From NCBI RefSeq assembly GCF_024298885.1, contig NZ_CP101166.1:2789149-2853148 (forward strand): a stretch of DNA of 64,000 bases. Direction: 5' to 3'. The position numbers and the translations under genes were made by a program. Within the stretch, counting starts at the first letter, position 1. Every line of letters starts with the position of its first letter. This document shows, in pieces, positions 8,022 to 16,548 of this stretch. Source of the DNA: Haloglomus halophilum. Its GTDB lineage: Archaea > Halobacteriota > Halobacteria > Halobacteriales > Haloarculaceae. The notes under the pieces were generated by a model. That model made no database searches. It worked only from the letters and a program-made list of their open reading frames with translations, and was not told the origin of the DNA.

Positions 8022-9377
8022 ATGGATCTGGACGAACTCCGAAGCGCACAGAGCCGGGAACGACAGGCGTCCCAGCTCCAGCACCTGCGCGACGGCTTCT
8101 ACGAGGAGGCGGCCAGCTTCATCCGCGGCCTGCGCACGGAGCGCGAGCGCGCGACCGCCAATTCGGAGTACTCCTACCCCTACGACGACCCCGAGGTCCA
8201 GCGCCTGACGAACGAGATACAGACGGCCGAGGAGGTCGTCGAGTCGCTGTACGAGCGCCGCGTCGGCAAGGTCGTCAAGATGGCCTCGTTCGACGCGGCG
8301 GGGATGGCGGTCGACGCCGAGGGGCTGACGACCGAGGAGTCGGACCTCTTCGAGACGCTGGTGGGCGACATCGAGTCGAACCGCGGGCGCGTCCTCGACG
8401 CGCTCGCGGGCACGGCCGGCGGCGACGGGAGCCCCGGCGCGGGTGGCGGTGCCGGAAGCGCTTCCGAACCGGCTGCCGGGAACGCGACGCCCACCGACGC
8501 CGGCCACGAGCAGGCCGCCCCGGACGAGGACGGGCCGGTCCACATCGGCTCGGGACCGGCGGCGGATGGCCCCGTCTCGACCGCTGACGAGGCCGCACGA
8601 CCCGACGGCGAGGCGCCGCCCGAACAGGCACCGACGCCGGCCTCGGAGTCCCCGGAGGCGGCCGCGCCGGAGTCGGCCCAGGAGACATCCACAGCCGAGG
8701 CGCCACCTCGGGGGGACGCACGGACGCATGACGCCTCCGGGGATGCCGGCCCCCCAGGTGGCGACGCGATGGACGCGGCGTCGGCGATGGGCGGCAGTGC
8801 GGACGACGACTCGGCAGCTCCGGCCGACCCCGAAGCCACGGCAGACGCCACGTCGACGGCGGACCCCACGTCGACGGCAGACGCCTCCGCCGCGGCCGGG
8901 TCCGACACGGCCGACGAAGGGGGCCATCAGGCAGTTCCGCCCGCCGACGGACCACCGGGAGCGGACCCGGACCAGGGGTCGGAGACACGGGCGCCGACCG
9001 GCACGGACGCCGTCGGCGGAGTGACCGCTGCCGACACGTCGGACCCGACCTCCGGAACGGACACGTCCGACACGACGGATGGCCGGTCGTCCGAGGCTGC
9101 CGGCCCTCCCCACGGCGAGCCTTCATCCGACGCTGGCGGCGGGTCGGCGGCGGCTCCGTCGAACGCCGCCGACGAGCCGGGAGCGAGCGAGACGCTGGTC
9201 CGTATCACGGACGACGTAGGCGAGATATTCGGCGTCGACGGCCGGGCCTACGACCTCTCGGCGGACGACGTGGCGGTCCTCCCGACGGACAACGCCGAGC
9301 TACTGGTCGAGAACGGCGATGCGGAGTCCCTCGACCCGACGATACCCTTCTCCGGCGATCACTCGAACCGGTCCTGA
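8022..9377 (+). CDS. GINS complex subunit (Gins51-type) with very long acidic linker
   Basis: A 451-residue protein of the replicative CMG-type helicase accessory complex. The helical A domain occupies about residues 1-130 (MDLDELRSAQSRERQ, then RRVGKVVKMASFDAAG). The small beta B domain lies at about 390-440 (TLVRITDDVGEIFGVDGRAY and DVAVLPTDNAELLV). Between them is a linker of roughly 250 residues made mostly of Ala, Asp, Pro, Thr, Ser, Gly and Glu, including PTSTADA-type repeats, and it is probably disordered. The gene follows priS by 13 bases. The last 19 bases overlap the 3' end of the small membrane protein gene on the other strand. Confidence 0.9.
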   Translation: MDLDELRSAQSRERQASQLQHLRDGFYEEAASFIRGLRTERERATANSEYSYPYDDPEVQRLTNEIQTAEEVVESLYERRVGKVVKMASFDAAGMAVDAEGLTTEESDLFETLVGDIESNRGRVLDALAGTAGGDGSPGAGGGAGSASEPAAGNATPTDAGHEQAAPDEDGPVHIGSGPAADGPVSTADEAARPDGEAPPEQAPTPASESPEAAAPESAQETSTAEAPPRGDARTHDASGDAGPPGGDAMDAASAMGGSADDDSAAPADPEATADATSTADPTSTADASAAAGSDTADEGGHQAVPPADGPPGADPDQGSETRAPTGTDAVGGVTAADTSDPTSGTDTSDTTDGRSSEAAGPPHGEPSSDAGGGSAAAPSNAADEPGASETLVRITDDVGEIFGVDGRAYDLSADDVAVLPTDNAELLVENGDAESLDPTIPFSGDHSNRS

Positions 9378-9604
9378 TACCAGCCGTCGATCCGCTCCCA
9401 GTTCGAGTCGACGACGAACGGGAGCGTGAACAGGACCATGATGAGCAGTATCGAGAAGACGTCTCCAGGGATGCCGAGGCGCGAACTCGGGATGACCGAC
9501 CCGAGGAACGCACCGGTGTGCGAGCCGGCGATGACGAACAGCAACTGACGAACGCTCCGGCGTCGCCGCTCGGAGCGGCGCACACCATGCTGGTCCGGAC
9601 TCAT
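9359..9604 (-). CDS. small membrane protein, unknown function
   Basis: An 81-residue protein beginning MSPDQHGVRRSERRRR, a basic N-terminus followed by two hydrophobic stretches (about residues 21-35 and 47-65) and an acidic, tryptophan-containing tail (SNWERIDGWYQDRFE). The start at 9604 is preferred over the frame extension to 9631 because it gives a positive-inside N-terminus. It converges on and overlaps the GINS gene by 19 bases. Small proteins of this shape are common next to GINS in haloarchaea, but no function is known to me. Confidence 0.65.
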   Translation of the reverse strand: MSPDQHGVRRSERRRRSVRQLLFVIAGSHTGAFLGSVIPSSRLGIPGDVFSILLIMVLFTLPFVVDSNWERIDGWYQDRFE

Positions 9605-9859
9605 GGCTGCGGATGCGGTTGCGCGGCTCAAAACCAGTCCGACTTCGGGACGTGTTCAGCGAAGGGTGCAGCCCCCCACCTGGGGCCCCAGTTCCGCTCG
9701 CCGTCGTGTGTCCGAGCCTCCCACCAGGGCGGCCCGGGCATCCCGTTTCGGTCTCCGCTCCGTCGACGGCCGCCCACCACCAGTGTCCCACCAGTGCGGC
9801 CGCCGTGCCGGCGACACACACTCACGTGTGCCACCGGCGGCTAACCGGGAGTGGACCGT

Positions 9860-10510
9860 CTACTGGACCAGGCCGGAGACGACGCGCGACTCCGCCTTGC
9901 GGAGGTGCTCGTCGACGGTCGAGGGGGCACAGCCGAGGTTCTCGGCGATGTCCTTGTGCGTCGCGCGACGCGGGACATCGTAGTAGCCCTCCTCGACGGC
10001 GGTCTCGAAGACCTCCAGCTGCCGGTCCGTGAGCGGTGACAGCAGGTCCTCGCCGCCGGGGACGTACGGGCCGGCGTTCTCGACGGTGAAGTCGAGCGCC
10101 TCGGGCAGCAGTCCCAGTGCCTCGCGCAGGTTGCCGTGGGTCCCGACGAGCGTGGCCTTCAGGCCGTCCTCGGTGAACTCCAGCGGCGTGTCGATGATGA
10201 GGGCGTTCTCGTGGGCGATGTCGAGCAGGGCACCACCCTCCTCGGCGGACTCGGCCTGGACGAACGCGTGGAACCCCTCCTCCTCGACGTCGACGACATC
10301 GTAGTCCCGGACGCTGGCGCGCTGTGAGAGCGCCGTCTCGAACGACTCCTGGTCACCGACGAGGCGGTACAGGAGGACGGTCGTGCCGTCGGCCCGGGCG
10401 TCGACGTGGAGGAGTTCCTCCCGCGTGACGCTTCGATGGCCCTCGATGAACCGGTCGACAGGGTGAATCGCGCGGTGCGTGGGTGACAGCGTGAGTTTGA
10501 GGTACTGCAT
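9860..10510 (-). CDS. HTH_10 (bacterio-opsin activator-like) transcriptional regulator
   Basis: A 216-residue regulator of the haloarchaeal bacterio-opsin activator group. The C-terminal HTH_10 domain (about residues 155-210) contains LTDRQLEVFETAVEEGYYDVP, then RATHKDIAENLGCAPSTVDE, ending in HLRKAESRVV. The N-terminal half is a mixed alpha/beta domain of the type that often binds small ligands. It is transcribed away from the DUF5785 gene across 320 bases of intergenic DNA. Target genes and signal cannot be inferred. Confidence 0.88.
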   Translation of the reverse strand: MQYLKLTLSPTHRAIHPVDRFIEGHRSVTREELLHVDARADGTTVLLYRLVGDQESFETALSQRASVRDYDVVDVEEEGFHAFVQAESAEEGGALLDIAHENALIIDTPLEFTEDGLKATLVGTHGNLREALGLLPEALDFTVENAGPYVPGGEDLLSPLTDRQLEVFETAVEEGYYDVPRRATHKDIAENLGCAPSTVDEHLRKAESRVVSGLVQ

Positions 10511-10833
10511 TGTTTGACGTGCCCCGGTTGCTCCCGGTGTACCCCAATCTGGATGCTACGGGTTAAAGAAGAAATTGACAACTGCGTCCAAAGGTTGGGT
10601 AGAGGGCTTCTAGCTTTCGAATTCGGCTTCAGAGCCGGTTCCGGGGACACTTGAACACCCGGTACAACACCGGTCGGACCTTTACCAGTCGCCCGTGATG
10701 GCTGGGGGGTCGTTCCCCCCGCGGCTCCGGCGTTCCGTCCGGTTCCGGTGCCGAACCGGCGGGACGAGCCGGCCGTGGCCACGCTCGCACGCAGAGCATA
10801 ACGACTATGCGCGGGCCAGTCGGACTCGTAGGT
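10511..10833. other. 320-base divergent intergenic region
   Basis: No gene is visible. An AT-richer patch around 10560-10580 lies about 50-70 bases upstream of the HTH_10 regulator start and is the likely position of its promoter. The remainder is GC-rich with short CCGGT-containing inverted words near 10659-10676. Confidence 0.4.
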
Positions 10834-11139
10834 ATGAGCGACTGGCCGCACGACCCCGACGGCGAGGAGGGGAGCGAGGGGATGCGCAAGTACGGACAGG
10901 CCATCCTCGCGAAGAAGCTCGACGAGGACGAGGACTTCCCGCTCAGTCGGGAGGAGTTCGTCGAGGAGTACGGCGACCACCCGGTTCGACTGAACCACGA
11001 GCGCGTCGTCAGCGTCGCCGACATCATGGAGCACGTCGGGCAGGAGGAGTTCGACGGGTTCGTGCCGTTCCACAAGGCTGTGGGCCAGGCGATGCGCGAG
11101 AACGGGATGTGGGAGATCACGCCCGAGGAGATCAACTGA
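10834..11139 (+). CDS. DUF5785 family protein
   Basis: A 101-residue acidic soluble protein starting MSDWPHDPDGEEGSEGM. It has the sequence style of the haloarchaeal DUF5785 family: a KYGQAILAKKLDEDEDFPLS segment followed by EEYGDHPVRLNHERVVSV and a helical C-terminus. Nine upstream in-frame codons were left out because the conserved region starts at this ATG. The gene is followed by 122 bases and then GTP cyclohydrolase III. No catalytic motif is visible, and function is unknown. Confidence 0.7.
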   Translation: MSDWPHDPDGEEGSEGMRKYGQAILAKKLDEDEDFPLSREEFVEEYGDHPVRLNHERVVSVADIMEHVGQEEFDGFVPFHKAVGQAMRENGMWEITPEEIN

Positions 11140-11261
11140 CACTCGCCGTCCGGACGGTTCCGGCGCGACGCTGTCCCCCCTGGACCCAGCCACCGCGCCC
11201 CCTCGCGTCTCGGAACCGTGAACGATAACGCATTTACTACGAACCCCCCGAAGCATCGATA

Positions 11262-12029
11262 GTGACGAACACGCAGGTTACCCTCGTCCAGATCGACAAC
11301 TACGGACCCTGGACGGTCACGCCGGAGCCGCGTCGCGAGGTCGACCTCCAGACGCTCCAGTCGCGGCTGTACGCCGACCTCTCACAGCTCATCGGGAACC
11401 GCGAGGGGTACGTCTTCTTCACCCGCTTCGACAACATGATCGCGGTGACGAACGGGCTGGACCGCGAGGCCCACGCGCTCGTTCAGGAGTCGGTGGCCAA
11501 CCGCTACCCCGTCACCGTCTCGCTGGGTGTCGCGACCGACCCCTCGCCCGCGACCGCGCTGGGTGACGCCACGGACCTCCTGCAGGCCGCCGGCAGCGCC
11601 CAGGACGAGGACCGTACCCAGATTCTCGGCGGCGGGTTCCTCGCCGAGGAGGATCGCACCGACGGCGACGTCCAGATCGCCCACTTCGACGTCATCGACG
11701 CCACCGGGAAGTACACGGACCGGCTGAACGCCTTCGACTCGTTCATCCACATCGAGCAGGGGTACGCGGAGCTGATGCGGCATATGCGCCGGGCCCACGA
11801 CTCCCTCTCCTTCTTCGTCGGCGGGGACAACGTCATCGCCGTCTGCCCGGAGCTGGACCGGGCTGCCTACCGGGACGCCATCGACCACGTCGCCGGAGAG
11901 GTCGGAGTCGACCTCCAGGTCGGCGTCGGCCAGGCCCGGACGGCACAGGATGCCGGGATGGGGGCGAAACACGCCCTCGAGACCTGCCGTCACGACGGGA
12001 CCGACGTGGAGTTCGCCTCTCGTCGCTGA
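11262..12029 (+). CDS. gch3: GTP cyclohydrolase III (IIa type)
   Basis: A 255-residue enzyme that opens GTP to a formylaminopyrimidine product, an early step of riboflavin and deazaflavin (F420) synthesis in archaea. The start codon is GTG at 11262, placed by the conserved N-terminus TQVTLVQIDNYGPWTVTPEP. Two related halves are seen, each with a ferredoxin-like fold and a nucleotide-cyclase-like loop: FTRFDNMIAVTNG with VSLGVATDPSP, and FFVGGDNVIAVCPE with LQVGVGQA. That duplicated layout is typical of the family. It appears to be transcribed alone. Confidence 0.93.
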   Translation: MTNTQVTLVQIDNYGPWTVTPEPRREVDLQTLQSRLYADLSQLIGNREGYVFFTRFDNMIAVTNGLDREAHALVQESVANRYPVTVSLGVATDPSPATALGDATDLLQAAGSAQDEDRTQILGGGFLAEEDRTDGDVQIAHFDVIDATGKYTDRLNAFDSFIHIEQGYAELMRHMRRAHDSLSFFVGGDNVIAVCPELDRAAYRDAIDHVAGEVGVDLQVGVGQARTAQDAGMGAKHALETCRHDGTDVEFASRR

Positions 12030-12096
12030 CCACGCCGCTCTCCGGGTCCTCGGCGGCCAGCCGGAGGGTGAAATCCGGTTTGCACTCTTAACCAGC

Positions 12097-12129
12097 TTTA
12101 TATATATCGGAAACAAGTCAACAGTTGAC
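12097..12129 (+). promoter_or_regulatory. TATA box and 13-base inverted repeat before the ABC binding protein
   Basis: A strong TATA element (TTTATATATAT, 12097-12107) lies about 28 bases before the ATG at 12130, so the mRNA is probably leaderless. A perfect inverted repeat, GTCAAC-A-GTTGAC (12117-12129), sits between the TATA box and the start codon, where a bound repressor would block initiation. Confidence 0.65.
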
Positions 12130-13401
12130 ATGACACGGAACTATCGACGGCGTGATGTGCTGAAGGGGACCGCGGGCATCGGTATCGCTGCGGGACTCGC
12201 TGGCTGTACCGGTGATGGTGGCGATGGTGGCGATGGCGGCGGTGGCGACGGCGGTGACGGTGGCGACGGCGGGAGCGGCGGTCGGTCGCTCAAACAGGGT
12301 ATCCTCCTCCCGCTCACGGGGGACCTGGGCTCGCTCGGGAAACCCATCCGTGACGGGGCTATCCTCCCGAAGGCCCAGATCGAGGAGGACATCGACTTCA
12401 CGATCGACCTCCAGGTAGAGGACACGGAGACCAACGCCCAGGCCGGAATCCAGGGGGCCAACACCCTCATCAACAACGGCTATCCTGCCGTCACCGGCCC
12501 GGCCTCCTCGGGCGTGAACCTCCAGGTCACCCGGGAGGCGCTCATCCCCAACGAGACGGTCGGCGTCTCGCCGTCGTCCACGTCGCCCGCGGTCACGGAC
12601 CTGGAAGACGATGATTACATCTTCCGGACGTGCCCGTCCGACGCCCTGCAGGGGCAGGTCATCGCACAGGTGGCCACCGAGCAGCTCGGGAACTCCACGG
12701 CCGCGACGATGTACGTGAACAACTCCTACGGGCAGGCCCTCTCCCAGTCGTTCGCCGGAGCGTTCGACGGCGAGGTCCTCCAGCAGGTCGCCTTCCAGAA
12801 GGAGCAGTCCTCGTACAGCTCCCAGCTGGAGCAGGCGCTCAACGGCGACCCGGACACGCTCGTGGTCATCGGCTACCCGGCCTCGGGTGTTCAGCTGTTC
12901 CGTGACTACTACAACAGCTTCGACTCCGGGGAGGACATCATCGTCACCGACGGCCTCATCGACAACGAACTACCGGACAACGTCGACAGCGACATGGGCA
13001 ACGTCACCGGGACGGCACCGCAGGCGTCCGGGCCGGGGCGAGACGCGTTCGACCAGGCCTATCAGGACGAGTACGGCCGCGAACCGGGCGTGTTCAACGC
13101 CCAGGCGTACGACGCGACGGCCGTCTGTCTGCTCGCGAACGTCTACGCCGGCGAGAACACGGGCACCGCGGTGCGCGACAACATCCGGAAGGCTGCCAAC
13201 CCGGACGGCGAGGAGTTCGACGCCAGCAACCTCGCCGACGCGTTCGCGGCCGCCGCGGCCGGCGACGAGATCAACTACCAGGGTGCCTCCTCGGCGTGTA
13301 ACTTCAACGATGACGGCGACATGGTCGCTGTCTCCTACGGCGTCTACGAGGTGCAGGACCGCGACTTCTCGCAGACCGACACCGTCGCCTTCGGCCAGTA
13401 A
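12130..13401 (+). CDS. ABC transporter substrate-binding lipoprotein (branched-chain amino acid type)
   Basis: A 423-residue extracellular binding protein. The N-terminus carries a Tat twin-arginine signal and lipobox (RRRDVLKGTAG, then AGLAGC), so it is probably exported folded and lipid-anchored. A Gly/Asp-rich tether of about 25 residues follows. The rest is the periplasmic-binding-protein type I fold of the LivJ/LivK family (GILLPLTGDLGSLGKP, then AVTGPASSGVNL and SPSSTSPAVTD). The ATG at 12130 was chosen because it gives the complete signal and has a TATA box 28 bases upstream. It converges on livF, so it is transcribed apart from the permease genes it probably serves. The ligand could be an amino acid, amide or urea. 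Confidence 0.9.
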   Translation: MTRNYRRRDVLKGTAGIGIAAGLAGCTGDGGDGGDGGGGDGGDGGDGGSGGRSLKQGILLPLTGDLGSLGKPIRDGAILPKAQIEEDIDFTIDLQVEDTETNAQAGIQGANTLINNGYPAVTGPASSGVNLQVTREALIPNETVGVSPSSTSPAVTDLEDDDYIFRTCPSDALQGQVIAQVATEQLGNSTAATMYVNNSYGQALSQSFAGAFDGEVLQQVAFQKEQSSYSSQLEQALNGDPDTLVVIGYPASGVQLFRDYYNSFDSGEDIIVTDGLIDNELPDNVDSDMGNVTGTAPQASGPGRDAFDQAYQDEYGREPGVFNAQAYDATAVCLLANVYAGENTGTAVRDNIRKAANPDGEEFDASNLADAFAAAAAGDEINYQGASSACNFNDDGDMVAVSYGVYEVQDRDFSQTDTVAFGQ

Positions 13402-13518
13402 CGACCACGGACCCCTCGATTTCTCTTCGACGCTCGATGGCCAGTCACAACGGAAGCCGCGCCAGCGGTCGGATCGTCGCCGCATCGTCGATGCCGACGA
13501 TTCGTCGCCCCTCGGCTG

Positions 13519-14265
13519 TCAACCGCCGAGGAAGTCCTGCCGGACCTGCTCGTCCTCCAGGAGGGCGTCGCCCGCGTCCATGTAGCGGTTCTTCCCCTGG
13601 ACGAGGACGTAGCCGCGGTCACAGCGCCGGAGTGCCTCCTTGGCGTTCTGCTCGACCATCAGCACCGCCGTCCCGTCGTCGTTGATGCGGTCGATGCGGT
13701 CGAACATCTCCTCGACGAGGTCGGGCGCCAGTCCCGCGGACGGCTCGTCGAGCAACAGCAGGTCCGGGTCGAGCATCAGTGCCCGACCCATCGCGACCAT
13801 CTGCTGCTGGCCGCCGGACATGGAGCCGACCTGCTGGCCGGACCGCTCCTCGAGGATGGGGAAGTAGCCATAGACCGCCTCGATCCGCTCCTCGGGCACC
13901 TCATCCAGGATGTACGCCCCCATCTCCAGGTTCTCACGTACGGTGAGCGTCCCGAAGATGTTCTCGTTCTGCGGAACGTAGCCCAGCCCCTCGTGGATGA
14001 TGTCGTCGGGCCGCATGCCGGCGATTTCCTTGCCATCGAACTGGATGGTCCCGCCCATGTAGTCGGTGAGCCCGAAGACGCTCTTCATCAGCGTCGACTT
14101 GCCGGCGCCGTTCGGGCCGACGATGGTGACGTACTCCCCGTCGGCGACATCCAGGTCGACGTTCTCGAGGATCTTGAGGTCGCCGTAGCCGGCGTCGAGG
14201 TCGCGCACCTCGAGGAGCCCGTCGTTCAGTTCCACCGGGTGACGGTTCTCCGTCTCCGCGCTCAT
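13519..14265 (-). CDS. livF: branched-chain amino acid type ABC transporter ATP-binding protein LivF
   Basis: A 248-residue ATPase, the second nucleotide-binding subunit of the transporter. Walker A GPNGAGKSTLM (about residues 45-55), signature SGGQQQMVAMGRAL and Walker B LLLLDEPSAGLAPD are intact, as is the switch histidine region, here replaced by MVEQNAKEAL, typical of LivF. It is the last gene of the livHMGF operon and overlaps livG by four bases (ATGA). The 117 bases beyond its stop separate it from the convergent binding protein gene. Confidence 0.94.
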   Translation of the reverse strand: MSAETENRHPVELNDGLLEVRDLDAGYGDLKILENVDLDVADGEYVTIVGPNGAGKSTLMKSVFGLTDYMGGTIQFDGKEIAGMRPDDIIHEGLGYVPQNENIFGTLTVRENLEMGAYILDEVPEERIEAVYGYFPILEERSGQQVGSMSGGQQQMVAMGRALMLDPDLLLLDEPSAGLAPDLVEEMFDRIDRINDDGTAVLMVEQNAKEALRRCDRGYVLVQGKNRYMDAGDALLEDEQVRQDFLGG

Positions 14266-15164
14266 ACGTCCTCACCCAGGTAGGCCTCGACCACCTGCTC
14301 GTTGTTCCGGATGTCCTCGGCGGTTCCTTCGGCCAGCAGGTCACCCTGGTGCATGACGATGATATGTTCGCAGTTCTGCATGATGAGGTCCATGTCGTGT
14401 TCGACCAGCAGGAACGTGTACCCCCGGTCGGTGAGCTCGTGGATACGCTCGAGCAGCTTCTCCTCCAGCGTCGGATTGACGCCGGCGAACGGCTCGTCGA
14501 GCAGCAGCATCTCCGGGTCGGTCATCAGGGCGCGGGCCATCTCCAGTAGCTTGCGCTGCCCGCCCGACAGGTTGCCGGCGTACTCCTCCGCGAGGTGGTC
14601 GATCTCGAAGAACTCGAGCATCTCCCAGACATCCTCACGGATGGCTTCCTCGTCTCGCTTCACCTGATCGCGTAGCCCGGGCGTGATGGCGTTGGTCAGC
14701 TTCTCACCCTCCTGGTCCTGCGGCGCCAGCATCAGGTTCTCGAGCACCGTCATCTCCTCCAGTTCGCGGGCGATCTGGAACGTCCGGACCAGTCCCTTCT
14801 GGGCGATCTCGTGGGGGCGCTGCCCGGTGATCTCCTCGCCCTTGAACAGGATGGTGCCGCTGTCGGGCTCGTGGACACCGGTGATGCAGTTGAACGTCGT
14901 GGATTTGCCGGCGCCGTTGGGCCCGATGAGCCCGGTCAACGACCCTTCCTCCACCTCGAAGCTCACGCCGTCGACGGCGGTGATGCCACCGAAGGTCTTC
15001 CGGAGGTTCTGCACCCGAAGCGGCAGCCCCCGCGGGACGGTCTTGGCCGACTCCTCGATGGACGAGTCGGCGGTCTCGGGGTCGACATCATCGAGGTCGA
15101 CATCGTCGGGGACGTTCGACTCGACCGGGGCCGCCCCGCCTCCGGTTTCGCCCTGTTCACTCAT
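14262..15164 (-). CDS. livG: branched-chain amino acid type ABC transporter ATP-binding protein LivG
   Basis: A 300-residue ATPase with an extra N-terminal acidic stretch of about 40 residues before the conserved core. Walker A GPNGAGKSTTFNCITG, signature LSGGQRKLLEMARAL, Walker B MLLLDEPFAGVNP and the histidine loop LLVEHDMDLI are present. The ATG at 15164 is used. A GTG three codons earlier at 15173 is possible. The start overlaps the end of livM by eight bases and the end overlaps livF by four, so translation of the three is probably coupled. Confidence 0.93.
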   Translation of the reverse strand: MSEQGETGGGAAPVESNVPDDVDLDDVDPETADSSIEESAKTVPRGLPLRVQNLRKTFGGITAVDGVSFEVEEGSLTGLIGPNGAGKSTTFNCITGVHEPDSGTILFKGEEITGQRPHEIAQKGLVRTFQIARELEEMTVLENLMLAPQDQEGEKLTNAITPGLRDQVKRDEEAIREDVWEMLEFFEIDHLAEEYAGNLSGGQRKLLEMARALMTDPEMLLLDEPFAGVNPTLEEKLLERIHELTDRGYTFLLVEHDMDLIMQNCEHIIVMHQGDLLAEGTAEDIRNNEQVVEAYLGEDV

Positions 15165-16548
15165 CCGACTCACCCCCGGTGGCGGCCGCCTGGCCGCCGG
15201 GCTTGCCCGGTTCGTTGGTCGACGCTGGCCGCTCCGAGAGGTCGACGCTGGAGGCGGTCTCCTTGCGGTGGCCGAGCAGCCCTTCCGACCGGTTCTGCAT
15301 CAGGTAGACGAGCACGGCGCCGAGGAAGACGAACTTCAGGTTCGGCGTCTGGGTGACGAGATAGCCGAGCCACGCCAGCGGGTCGAGGGAGGTGAGTGCG
15401 ACCCAGAAGTTGGCCGGCTCCGGCAGGCTGCCGCCGGTGCTGTACTGCGCACCGGCGTTGATGAGGCCGGCGAGCCGGCGCGGTCCCTGTAGCAGTAGCG
15501 CGGCGAACACCGCGCCGCCGACGACGCTCCCGGTGTTCGACCCCGACCCACCGACGATGAGGGCGGTGAACACGTAGAACGTGACCAGCGGCCGGAACGT
15601 GTTCGGGTTGACGTAGCCGAACGTGCCGTACCAGAGGATGCCAGCCAGCCCCATCAGCCCGCTGCCGAGCATGAACACCTTGATCTTGAACAGCCGGGTG
15701 TCCTTCCCGAGCGACTGGGCGACGAGTTCGTCCTCGCGGATGGCCTTCAGCACGCGGCCGAACGGCGAGTAGCCGACACGCTGGACGAGGAGGTAATAGG
15801 CCGGCAGTACCAGCAGGACGATGAACGCGGTGTAGGTCGTGGCCTCGACGACCTGGGGGATGATGCCGATCGCGTCGCCGACGGAGACGAGCACGTCGCC
15901 GACCGGCTGGAGGGGCCCGTCGAACAGGAACTCGAGCGGGTTCCCGATCGGCGTGCTGATGCCGCGACCGCCGCCGGTGCCGAACTCGAGACCGAACAGG
16001 TTCACGACGTTGTACTGGCTCGAACTCGGGTCGGTGACGGTCCCGGAGAAGGTGTCCGCCAGCAGGGTGAGCCGGATGATCTCCGAGAAGCCGACGGTGA
16101 CGATGGCGAAGTAGTCCGCGTCGAGCTGGAGTGCCGGGAGCGCGGCGATGCCGCCGACGATGGCCGCCGCGAGGACGCCGCCGAGGACGGCGACCGGCAC
16201 CGGCAGCCCCAGTCCCGGTGGGAGCCCATCCGGTGACCCAGCCAGGATGGACATGGTGTAGACGCCGACCGCCATGAACCCGGCGACGCCGATGTTGAAC
16301 AGGCCGGTGTACCCCCAGTGGAGGTTCAGGGCGAGTGCAAGGATGGCGTACACGCCCGACAGGAAGAGGATTGACTGGAACGTCTGGAACGCGGCGTTGA
16401 CGATGGTGGCGTCGGCGAGGAACGCCTGCAGCCCGCCGATGAGGAAGTAGAGCACGCCGATGCACAGCAGCAGCACGGCGATGAGGACGGTGTCGTCCTC
16501 GGTGAGGGCGTCGGGGAGGGCCGACCGGGCGCGGCCGCGGATACTCAT
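15157..16548 (-). CDS. livM: branched-chain amino acid type ABC transporter permease LivM
   Basis: A 463-residue integral membrane permease with about ten hydrophobic segments. The family feature RVGYSPFGRVLKAIREDELVAQSLG (the cytoplasmic coupling loop contacting the ATPases) is clear in the second half. A hydrophilic Gly/Ala tail ends the protein. The frame is open upstream to 16842, but the ATG at 16548 (MSIRGRARSALPD) forms a four-base ATGA overlap with livH, so the extension is rejected. An insertion of roughly 80 residues between membrane segments around 150-240 makes it longer than typical bacterial LivM. Confidence 0.92.
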   Translation of the reverse strand: MSIRGRARSALPDALTEDDTVLIAVLLLCIGVLYFLIGGLQAFLADATIVNAAFQTFQSILFLSGVYAILALALNLHWGYTGLFNIGVAGFMAVGVYTMSILAGSPDGLPPGLGLPVPVAVLGGVLAAAIVGGIAALPALQLDADYFAIVTVGFSEIIRLTLLADTFSGTVTDPSSSQYNVVNLFGLEFGTGGGRGISTPIGNPLEFLFDGPLQPVGDVLVSVGDAIGIIPQVVEATTYTAFIVLLVLPAYYLLVQRVGYSPFGRVLKAIREDELVAQSLGKDTRLFKIKVFMLGSGLMGLAGILWYGTFGYVNPNTFRPLVTFYVFTALIVGGSGSNTGSVVGGAVFAALLLQGPRRLAGLINAGAQYSTGGSLPEPANFWVALTSLDPLAWLGYLVTQTPNLKFVFLGAVLVYLMQNRSEGLLGHRKETASSVDLSERPASTNEPGKPGGQAAATGGESDE

